This document shows positions 1 to 5,448 of a stretch of 5,501 bases of DNA, one piece after another. Made by a program: the position numbers and the translations under genes. Under the pieces are notes generated by a model. It ran no database searches. It was not told where the DNA came from and saw nothing but the letters and a program-made list of their open reading frames with translations. Position 1 is the first letter of the stretch; each line of letters begins with the position of its first letter. The stretch is from an uncultured Phycisphaerales bacterium (GTDB lineage Bacteria > Planctomycetota > Phycisphaerae > Phycisphaerales > SM1A02), in NCBI GenBank assembly GCA_946886375.1, contig CAMPIL010000247.1:1-5501 (forward strand). The letters run 5' to 3'.

Positions 1-283
<283 letters not shown>

Positions 284-1705
284 TCACAGCAGCAATCGCG
301 CGGGGTTCTGCAGATCGGCAATCACGTGCTGCATGAACTGAACTTCCTGGCCGCCATCGAGCAACCGGTGATCGATCGAATGACTCAGCGGCATGATCAG
401 CCGCGGCGCCAGACCGCGCGAGCCGTTTTCCTGCTCCACGACCCACGGCATCCATTTTGTTTTCCCGATGGCAAGAACCGCAACTTGTGGAGGCGTGATG
501 ATGGGGGTGGAGTAGCGGCTGCCGCCCATCGCCCCGGCGTTGGAGATGGTGTACGTTCCGCCGCGCGTGTCGTTGACCGCGAACGTGGCGCTGCGCGCCT
601 TCTCGCCGATGACGTGCAATTCATCGCTGATCTGCGGGATCGACATGCGGTCCGCGTCGCGCAGGACCATCGGCACAAGACCGCGCTCGGTGTGCACGCC
701 CACAGCGATGTTGATGTACCGCTTGTAAATGACCTGGTTCTTTTCGAGGTCGATCGAGGCGTTGAATTCCGGGAAGCGATGAAGAGCGCGCACCACCGCG
801 CGGATCACAAACGCCAGCAGCGTGATCTTTCGCTCGGCGGAATCCGGTGGAGCGTAGCCCTTGCGAATCTTTTCGAGTTCCGTCACATCCGCATCATCGA
901 AATCCGTCGCGTGTGGAATCGTCGTCCACGATTGCGACATCACGCTGGCGATCGTCTTGCGCGCTTGCGAGAGCGGGGCGATCTTGACAAGTCCATACGC
1001 ATCGCTGGCACCATCGCCTTGCGGTTCGACCATCAGCGATTCAGGCACAGCCGGATACGCAACGCGCGCTGCAACATGTTGCGCTGCAGCAGGCTGGCTC
1101 CCGCTTCTTGGAAGGGAAACGGCCGGCGTGCGGGTCGATCGCTCGGTGACGGCGAATCGCTGCGATTCGCTGATCGCTGCTGTTCTCGCTCCGCTCGCGG
1201 GGAGAGGGGAACGGCTCGCCGCCGCTTCGACATCTGCGCGCTGCACGCGCCCGCCGGGTCCGGAGCCTTGAACTGTTTCGATGTCGATCTTGAGCGTTCG
1301 CGCAAGTTGGCGAACAGCAGGAGACGCGGGTTTGCGGCGGGCGAGGGTGGCGGTGGGAGTGGGTGCGCGCGAAGCGGCGGAGATCGCCTTTGCGGGCCGG
1401 GACACGTCGGCCTGTGCAACTGAAGTGGCTGGGACACGCGTGGGCTTGGGTTCAACGGCTCCCTTGCCGTCGCCGATCGTGACCATCACTTCGCCCACGT
1501 GCACGAGTTGGCCATCGCGCACGTGGACTTTCTCCACGATGCCGCTGAATGGACACGGGATCACGACCGCGGCCTTGTCGGTTTCAACTTCCATCAACGG
1601 CTGGTCTTCGCGCACCGTGTCGCCGGGCGACACCATGACGCGCAGCACCTGGCCTTCGTGCACACCTTCGCCGAGATCGGGGAGTTTGAAGTCTTTCGAT
1701 GACAT
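284..1705 (-). CDS. pdhC: dihydrolipoyl acyltransferase (E2) of a pyruvate/2-oxoacid dehydrogenase complex
   Basis: E2 forms the core of the complex and moves the acyl group from its lipoyl-lysine to CoA. The protein is 473 residues. A single lipoyl domain covers about 4-80 (KLPDLGEGVHEG at 7-18; modified Lys44 in ETDKAAV). An Ala/Pro/Thr-rich hinge follows. The E1/E3-binding peripheral subunit domain spans about 126-162 (ASPAVRQLARTL...GSGPGGRVQRADV). A second long linker covers about 163-230, and the catalytic domain runs to the end, with the motif SHSIDHRLLDGG giving His446 and Asp450. I chose ATG at 1705 because the lipoyl domain starts right there. An in-frame ATG at 1774 would add 23 residues unlike the family and translated from the intergenic hairpin. 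No Shine-Dalgarno sequence is visible. The second linker contains a repeat-like stretch coding for SPLPASGAR (see separate entries). The substrate (pyruvate, branched-chain or aryl oxoacid) cannot be fixed from sequence alone. Confidence 0.95.
   Translation of the reverse strand: MSSKDFKLPDLGEGVHEGQVLRVMVSPGDTVREDQPLMEVETDKAAVVIPCPFSGIVEKVHVRDGQLVHVGEVMVTIGDGKGAVEPKPTRVPATSVAQADVSRPAKAISAASRAPTPTATLARRKPASPAVRQLARTLKIDIETVQGSGPGGRVQRADVEAAASRSPLPASGARTAAISESQRFAVTERSTRTPAVSLPRSGSQPAAAQHVAARVAYPAVPESLMVEPQGDGASDAYGLVKIAPLSQARKTIASVMSQSWTTIPHATDFDDADVTELEKIRKGYAPPDSAERKITLLAFVIRAVVRALHRFPEFNASIDLEKNQVIYKRYINIAVGVHTERGLVPMVLRDADRMSIPQISDELHVIGEKARSATFAVNDTRGGTYTISNAGAMGGSRYSTPIITPPQVAVLAIGKTKWMPWVVEQENGSRGLAPRLIMPLSHSIDHRLLDGGQEVQFMQHVIADLQNPARLLL
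1152..1170. repeat. 19-base palindrome inside the E2 linker coding region
   Basis: The plus strand reads gcgaatcgc-t-gcgattcgc: two perfect nine-base arms around a single base. It encodes part of ESQRFAV in the second E2 linker, residues about 180-185. Perfect palindromes of this length are uncommon in coding DNA. It lies next to the CCCTCTCCCC-like stretch, so both may belong to one inserted repeat. Confidence 0.75.
1184..1214. repeat. CCCTCTCCCCGCGAGCGG-type repeat translated within E2
   Basis: On the minus strand this stretch reads TCCCCTCTCCCCGCGAGCGG followed by AGCGAGA, encoding SPLPASGAR at E2 residues 166-174. Similar CCCTCTCCCCGCGA...GGGGAGAGGG sequences are, as I recall, common dispersed intergenic repeats in GC-rich genomes, and SPLPASG-like peptides commonly appear where they are translated. 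Here the matching second arm is missing, so this would be a half or eroded copy. Identity as a repeat rests on memory of the consensus and needs a genome-wide count. Confidence 0.4.
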
Positions 1706-1728
1706 GCGAGTTTCAATGAACGCCGCAT

Positions 1729-1778
1729 GAGAATGCGGTGCTGCTTGCGCGTATGCACGATGCAAGGACCGCATTCTC
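1729..1778 (-). other. strong hairpin between E1 beta and E2
   Basis: Perfect 11-base arms GAGAATGCGGT (1729-1739) and ACCGCATTCTC (1768-1778) pair. After a small internal loop, a second stem of five pairs forms between 1744-1748 and 1762-1766, leaving a loop of 13. The structure fills most of the 81-base gap, beginning eight bases after the E1 beta stop in the transcript and ending 23 bases before the E2 start. No T-tract follows, so it is not a standard intrinsic terminator. Plausible roles are mRNA processing, 3'-end protection of the upstream message or tuning of E2 translation. It could equally be a dispersed repeat. Confidence 0.75.
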
Positions 1779-1786
1779 GCGCGGTG

Positions 1787-2770
1787 CTAACGCCATTCCA
1801 AGGTTTCTTTCACCGCCTCCATCACCGTGTCGCTATCCGGCAGGTAGTGCTGCTCGACCTGGAAGAACGGGAAGTGGATGTCGTAACCAGTGACGCGTTT
1901 GATCGGGGCGAGCAAATACTCGAAGCAGGTTTCATTCAATCGCGCGATGATTTCCGCGGCGACGCTGCATGTGCGCGGGGCTTCAGCGACGATGACACAG
2001 CGGCCAGTCTTCGCGACTGAAGTCGCTAGGCCTTCCGTATCCATGGGTTTGATTGACAGAAGATCGATGACCTCAGCGTTGATCTGATGCAAGTCCTTCA
2101 GGTCATCCGCCGCTTCCAAAGTGGGCCGCATCATCGCGCCGTAACTGATCAGCGTGATGTCGGCGCCTTCGCGCACGACTCTCGCCTTGCCGATTTCCAT
2201 CACTTCGGGGGCGTCCGGCACTTCTTCCTTGAATGCGCGGTACACAGCCTTGGGCTCGTAGAACACCACCGGGTCTGGATCGCTGATCGCGGCGTTCAAC
2301 AGCGCCCGCGCGTTGCGCGGGCCCGATGGAATGACAACTTTCAAGCCCGGCGTGTGCGTCCAGTATGCTTCGCGCGATTCACTGTGATGCTCGACTGCGC
2401 GAATGCCGCCGCCGTACGGGCAGCGCATCACCATCTGAATGTGATAGCGGCTTCGCGTGCGGTTGCGGTAGCGGGCCATGTTCTGTTCGATCTGGTCGAA
2501 CGCCTGCATGGTGAAGCCGGAGAACTGGATTTCCGCGACGGGCTTGAGGCCATAGATCGCCATGCCCACTGCCGTGCCGATGATGCCGCACTCAGCCAGC
2601 GGCGTATCGCGCACGCGTTCGGCGCCGTATTTCTCCAGCAGGCCCTTGGTCACGCGAAATACGCCGCCGTTGACGGCGATGTCTTCACCCATGCACAGCA
2701 CATCAGGATCAGATTCCATGCTCTGATCGAGCGCGAGGTTGAGAGATTGGACCATCGTGAGCTGGGGCAT
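1787..2770 (-). CDS. pdhB: pyruvate/2-oxoacid dehydrogenase E1 component, beta subunit
   Basis: This is the beta subunit of the thiamine-diphosphate-dependent E1 heterotetramer, which decarboxylates the 2-oxoacid and reductively acylates the E2 lipoyl group. The protein is 327 residues, the family's normal length. Visible family hallmarks are MGEDIAVNGGVFRVTKGL (27-44) and DTPLAECGIIGTAVGMA (from 55), where Glu60 matches the conserved glutamate that activates the thiamine ring. Others are EIQFSGFTMQAFDQIEQNMARYR, then PYGGGIRAVEHHSES, HTPGLKVVIPSGPRNARALL, and the transketolase C-terminal domain (GADITLISYG onward). I chose ATG at 2770, giving MPQLTMVQSLNLAL, which matches the usual start of this family. 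An upstream in-frame start at 2809 would be translated from an intergenic palindrome. No Shine-Dalgarno sequence is seen. The gene lies 78 bases after E1 alpha and 81 before E2. A strong 8-base-pair GC hairpin lies inside the gene at 2304-2322. Confidence 0.96.
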   Translation of the reverse strand: MPQLTMVQSLNLALDQSMESDPDVLCMGEDIAVNGGVFRVTKGLLEKYGAERVRDTPLAECGIIGTAVGMAIYGLKPVAEIQFSGFTMQAFDQIEQNMARYRNRTRSRYHIQMVMRCPYGGGIRAVEHHSESREAYWTHTPGLKVVIPSGPRNARALLNAAISDPDPVVFYEPKAVYRAFKEEVPDAPEVMEIGKARVVREGADITLISYGAMMRPTLEAADDLKDLHQINAEVIDLLSIKPMDTEGLATSVAKTGRCVIVAEAPRTCSVAAEIIARLNETCFEYLLAPIKRVTGYDIHFPFFQVEQHYLPDSDTVMEAVKETLEWR

Positions 2771-2782
2771 GACTGTGACTGG

Positions 2783-2849
2783 AAACCAGAAATAAACACA
2801 AATCAACACGAATCGCTAACAGTCAATTCATTCGTGTTCATTGTGGTTT
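2783..2849. repeat. imperfect palindromic intergenic repeat of AACCAC...AACAC type
   Basis: The left arm reads AAACCAGAAATAAACACAAA on the plus strand and continues to about 2813. The right arm (2849 back to 2823), read on the minus strand, begins AAACCACAATGAACACGAAT. The arms match over AAACCA, AAT, AACAC and AAT with a one-base indel and a few changes. The repeat is AT-rich compared with its surroundings. It fills almost the whole E1 alpha to E1 beta gap, its right arm running into the E1 alpha stop codon. From memory it resembles dispersed AACCACAGATGAACACAGAT palindromes of many environmental bacteria. Confidence 0.7.
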
Positions 2850-4066
2850 CATTCAACTCCCTTTCGCTTCAACTTCTCCAGGTATTCGCGCTTCTGCGCT
2901 TCGAGTTCCGGAGTGAGTTCGGCGTACACGAAGTCGAAAACTTCCTGCGGCTTTGCGACCGCGCGCTTGCGGAACACCTCGCGGGCATCAAGGACCTGCT
3001 GCTCGCACTCCTGCGCGACCTGTTCACAACCGGCCTGGTCGATCATGCCTTTTCTGATGAGATACTTCTCGAATCGCGCGATCGGGCATTTCGCCTGCCA
3101 CTGTTCGACTTCATCATCAGCGCGGTACACCTTGGGATCGTCCGCGGTGGTGTGCAGGCTCATGCGGTAGGTGACGCATTCGATCAGCGTCGGCCCGTCG
3201 CCGCGTCGGGCCCGATCGACCGCGCCGCCGATGGCGCTCAACACCGCGAGCACGTCGTTGCCATCCACGCGAACTGAGGGAATCCCGAATCCCACGCCGC
3301 GCTGCGCCAGCGATGGGGTGGCCGCCTGCTTGTCCACCGGCATGGAGATGGCCCAGCCGTTGTTTTCGCACACGAACACGATGGGGGCCTTGCTCACGGA
3401 GGCGAAGTTGAACGCCTCGTTCACCGCGCCCTGTGAAATCGCGCCGTCGCCGAAGTTGGCCAGCATCACCGAATACGGCGGCTTCTGCTTGTACTGAATG
3501 CCCTGCGCCACCCCAACCGCAGGCAAAAGATGCGAGCCGATCACGATCGAAAACGGCAGATCGTTCACACCTTCCGGCGGCGCGAAGCCTTCGAAAAAAC
3601 CATCCCACAGCAGCAGCAACTGCTCAATCGGCCAGCCGCGCCAGACCTGTGCGCCAAAGGAACGATACGAGGGCGCGAACCAGTCGCTCTGCTCAAGCGG
3701 ATACACCTGCCCGATCTGCGTGGCTTCCTGCCCGACGCCGGGCGCGAACGTGCCCATTTCACCCTGCCGCTGCATGTTCAGCATGCGGATGTCGAGTTTA
3801 CGCGTGAGCACCATCGCGCGGTGGATGTTCAGCAGTTCCCCGCGCGGCAGATTCGGATCGAGTTGGGCGTCCACAACGCCTTGCTCATTGAGAATCTGCA
3901 GTTGCTCGATGGCCGGCAGTTCAATGGACGTGCGGCCGGTGGGACGCGGCGAATCCGGGCCTGTTGATGCACCCTGGCTCGATTGCGCCTTCGCGTCATG
4001 CGACGCTTTCCCATTGGGTTTCGCGTGCGAAGCCTCGGATCGAGTTGTCGTGGTTTTGCTCGTCAT
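2849..4066 (-). CDS. pdhA: pyruvate/2-oxoacid dehydrogenase E1 component, alpha subunit
   Basis: This is the alpha subunit of E1, which binds the diphosphate of thiamine diphosphate together with Mg2+. The protein is 405 residues from ATG at 4066. Residues 2-46 are a Ser/Thr/Lys/Gly-rich tail likely to be disordered. The catalytic fold starts near LQILNEQGVVD (56-66). Key motifs are RQGEMGTFAPGVGQEA (100-115), IGSHLLPAVGVA with His179, and the thiamine-binding motif GDG (206-208) running to ENN (234-236). The loop YRMSLHTTADDPKVYR corresponds to the conserved E1 phosphorylation-loop region. The EGVN motif and overall pattern resemble PdhA of Bacillus-type pyruvate dehydrogenases, from memory, more than branched-chain enzymes, but substrate is not proven. 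The reading frame stays open upstream to 4195, but that part overlaps paaD and an intergenic gap and looks unrelated. ATG at 4090 is a further alternative. No Shine-Dalgarno sequence precedes any of these starts. Confidence 0.95.
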   Translation of the reverse strand: MTSKTTTTRSEASHAKPNGKASHDAKAQSSQGASTGPDSPRPTGRTSIELPAIEQLQILNEQGVVDAQLDPNLPRGELLNIHRAMVLTRKLDIRMLNMQRQGEMGTFAPGVGQEATQIGQVYPLEQSDWFAPSYRSFGAQVWRGWPIEQLLLLWDGFFEGFAPPEGVNDLPFSIVIGSHLLPAVGVAQGIQYKQKPPYSVMLANFGDGAISQGAVNEAFNFASVSKAPIVFVCENNGWAISMPVDKQAATPSLAQRGVGFGIPSVRVDGNDVLAVLSAIGGAVDRARRGDGPTLIECVTYRMSLHTTADDPKVYRADDEVEQWQAKCPIARFEKYLIRKGMIDQAGCEQVAQECEQQVLDAREVFRKRAVAKPQEVFDFVYAELTPELEAQKREYLEKLKRKGVE

Positions 4067-4158
4067 GACGATGAAAGGGACGCATCGCATGGTAGGAGAT
4101 TTGCGGGGTCGTTGCCACCCAAGAATCCATGCGTGCGAGATCGGGAGCCGCGAGCGGC
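4067..4158 (-). other. paaD-E1 alpha intergenic region, no clear promoter
   Basis: This gap separates the paa genes from the dehydrogenase genes. Apart from the hairpin at its paaD end, I see no convincing -35/-10 pair: a TTGGGT and a TACCAT occur on the minus strand but are about 22 bases apart, too far for a standard promoter. No ribosome binding site precedes the E1 alpha start. Whether the dehydrogenase genes have their own promoter here cannot be decided. Confidence 0.4.
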
Positions 4159-4160
4159 TC
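4145..4160 (-). other. GC-rich hairpin overlapping the paaD stop codon
   Basis: The plus strand reads gagccgcgagcggctc, giving six base pairs (GAGCCG/CGGCTC) closed by a four-base loop, with the outer end overlapping the paaD stop (4159-4161). The RNA continues CCCGATCTCGC without a U-run, so it is not a classic intrinsic terminator. It sits at the boundary between the paa genes and the dehydrogenase genes, where it could limit read-through or protect an mRNA end. Confidence 0.6.
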
Positions 4161-4707
4161 ACACACGCTTGAGATGCTCGAAACTGTTCCTGCACGATTC
4201 GCAGTAATAAATCGTGCGGCAGCGCGTCGGGCCGAACGGGCTGTCAAGATACGTCGAGTTCGATCCGCAGAACGGGCAGGGCACCGCGCTGGTGCGCAGC
4301 GTGACGGTTTGCTGCGATTCATGCGCGGGAATGCTCAGCCGCCCGCCGCTTCCGGGGGCGGGAACCGTCACGCCATGCTCGCGCAGCGATTCGCGACCAG
4401 CCGGCGTGATGCGATCCACCGACCAGGGGGGATCGAAAACCCAGTTCACCTTGACCTGGGCCACGCCCGGCAGTCTGCTGATTTTCGCGCGCACATCCCC
4501 CGCGATCATGTCCAGCGCGGGACAGCCGATGAAGGTGGGAAGCAAATCAATCTCAACCTGCGTGCCGGAACCACTAGTCTCGTCGCGTTGGTTCGCTGCC
4601 GAGTGAACCCGCACGGCTTCAACCAGTCCCAGATCGACGATGCTGATTGGCATCTCGGGATCGGGGATTGCGCGGAGCACATCGATGATGGATTCGCGAA
4701 TCACCAC
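4159..4707 (-). CDS. paaD: PaaD, phenylacetyl-CoA epoxidase assembly protein (DUF59/MIP18 with zinc ribbon)
   Basis: PaaD is encoded with the phenylacetyl-CoA epoxidase and is thought to help mature its iron or Fe-S cofactors; its exact role is not settled. The protein is 182 residues, near the family's usual 160-180. An N-terminal MIP18/DUF59 domain shows DPEMPISIVDLGLV (16-29) and LPTFIGCPALDMI with Cys62, the family's conserved cysteine. A C-terminal zinc ribbon carries five cysteines: Cys144 and Cys147 (CPFCGS), Cys163, then Cys169 and Cys172 (CESC). That combination distinguishes PaaD from generic SufT-like DUF59 proteins. The N-domain has an extra polar loop (SAANQRDETSGSGT). The start is GTG at 4707, with a second GTG directly after it; an in-frame TAA lies a few codons upstream, so the start cannot be much earlier. 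It lies 78 bases after paaC and 92 before E1 alpha. Confidence 0.92.
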   Translation of the reverse strand: MVIRESIIDVLRAIPDPEMPISIVDLGLVEAVRVHSAANQRDETSGSGTQVEIDLLPTFIGCPALDMIAGDVRAKISRLPGVAQVKVNWVFDPPWSVDRITPAGRESLREHGVTVPAPGSGGRLSIPAHESQQTVTLRTSAVPCPFCGSNSTYLDSPFGPTRCRTIYYCESCRNSFEHLKRV

Positions 4708-4716
4708 GATGAATTA

Positions 4717-4781
4717 TTCACCAGGCAGACACGCAGACACAGTGTCAACCAAAAAATCTTCTCCATGCCTTCGTGGTTCAA
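4717..4781. repeat. imperfect palindromic intergenic repeat of ACCACGAAGGCA type
   Basis: The left arm on the plus strand begins TTCACCAGGCAGACACGCAG (4717 onward). The right arm, read on the minus strand from 4781, begins TTGAACCACGAAGGCATGGA. The arms agree at most positions across ACCA, G, A, G, CA, G and AG. An A-rich run (4751-4756) lies between the arms. The repeat occupies nearly the whole 78-base gap between paaC and paaD and ends ten bases before the paaD start. From memory it resembles a dispersed repeat of form ACCACGAAGGCACGAAG with its reverse complement, here strongly eroded. Confidence 0.65.
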
Positions 4782-4785
4782 CACA

Positions 4786-5448
4786 TCACCACGCCGCGCC
4801 CGGCTCGGTGCGGTAGACCTCGCACATTTCGTCGAGCAGTTCCTTCAAATGCGGCGTGTGCACGCCCCGGCGGCCGCCCTTGCTTTCCGCAGAGCCGAAC
4901 TCGATGGACACCTTCAGGCCCGCCTTCTTCACGACGCGTTGGATGGTTTGGGTCCACGCATCGGCCATGGCGAGATCGCCCCCGGGATAGATTTTCGCAT
5001 CCACGAGCGACTTCAAACCGTCGAACGGTTCAAACAGCCAGACCGCCAGAGGCGCGAGACTATCCAGCGCCTTCTGCATGCGGTTTTTGGATTCTGCGCT
5101 GCCGGCGCCCAGCCGCACGATCCACGAATCCACGTGATCCACGTGCAGCTGCTCTTCCGCGGCCATGCGATGAGCCAAGTCGGCCAGGGGTTTCCACGTT
5201 GAGTCGGCCATGCGCTCTAATCGCAGCAGGTCGTAGTGATCGCAGAAGAGTTTCCGCGCCAGGGCCGTCGCCCAGTCGAATTCATCAGGCACTTCCACGA
5301 TGTGGGCGCAACGGTATTCTTCCGGCGCGCGACCAAATGCCAGTTCATCCGCGCCGCCCCGGTTCCCATGGCCCTCCCGGCTGCTGCCCTGCAATTCGCT
5401 CGCCAGTTGATACACGGCCTGCGCGTGCGCGATTTCATCCTGCTGCAC
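4786..5448 (-). CDS. paaC: phenylacetyl-CoA 1,2-epoxidase subunit PaaC (N-terminus uncertain)
   Basis: PaaC is the structural ferritin-like partner of catalytic PaaA in the oxygenase that epoxidises the ring of phenylacetyl-CoA. 220 residues are read from GTG at 5448. Recognisable parts are QQDEIAHAQAVYQLASEL (2-19), DELAFGRAPEEYR (34-46), the helix around LLRLERMADS with Glu78, MAAEEQLHVDHVDSW (95-109), and the C-terminal GRRGVHTPHLKELLDEM, which matches the family's G-[KR]-G-LHT-HL signature. ExxH pairs Glu5/His8 and Glu99/His102 plus Glu78 follow the carboxylate-diiron pattern, although PaaC is usually regarded as non-catalytic. The family is about 250 residues, so roughly 35-45 residues with the SEW...EED helix are absent. 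The frame stays open to the window edge, but those 17 codons do not look like PaaC. GTG at 5448 has GAGGTG five bases upstream and overlaps a TAG as TAGTG. The gene may be truncated, frameshifted or wrongly joined at its 5' end. Confidence 0.85.
   Translation of the reverse strand: MQQDEIAHAQAVYQLASELQGSSREGHGNRGGADELAFGRAPEEYRCAHIVEVPDEFDWATALARKLFCDHYDLLRLERMADSTWKPLADLAHRMAAEEQLHVDHVDSWIVRLGAGSAESKNRMQKALDSLAPLAVWLFEPFDGLKSLVDAKIYPGGDLAMADAWTQTIQRVVKKAGLKVSIEFGSAESKGGRRGVHTPHLKELLDEMCEVYRTEPGAAW

Noticed and set aside
1706..1774. Longer E2 with an extra 23 residues from ATG at 1774
   Set aside because: The extension is translated from the intergenic hairpin, is unlike any E2 start, and the lipoyl domain begins right after ATG at 1705.
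1729..1778. Rho-independent terminator between E1 beta and E2
   Set aside because: The hairpin is strong but no U-run follows on the minus strand, and E1 beta and E2 are expected to be co-transcribed.
2783..2849. Insertion sequence or transposon end
   Set aside because: The element is under 70 bases, has no transposase and no clear target-site duplication; a small dispersed palindrome fits better.
2087..3277. 396-residue open frame on the plus strand across E1 beta and E1 alpha
   Set aside because: It runs through two real genes and an intergenic repeat on the opposite strand and shows no family motifs.
4067..4195. Longer E1 alpha beginning inside paaD
   Set aside because: The added residues have no family similarity, overlap the zinc-ribbon end of paaD and have no ribosome binding site.
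4129..5202. 357-residue open frame on the plus strand opposite paaD and paaC
   Set aside because: It is the mirror of PaaD and PaaC codons and crosses their intergenic repeat; no domain seen.
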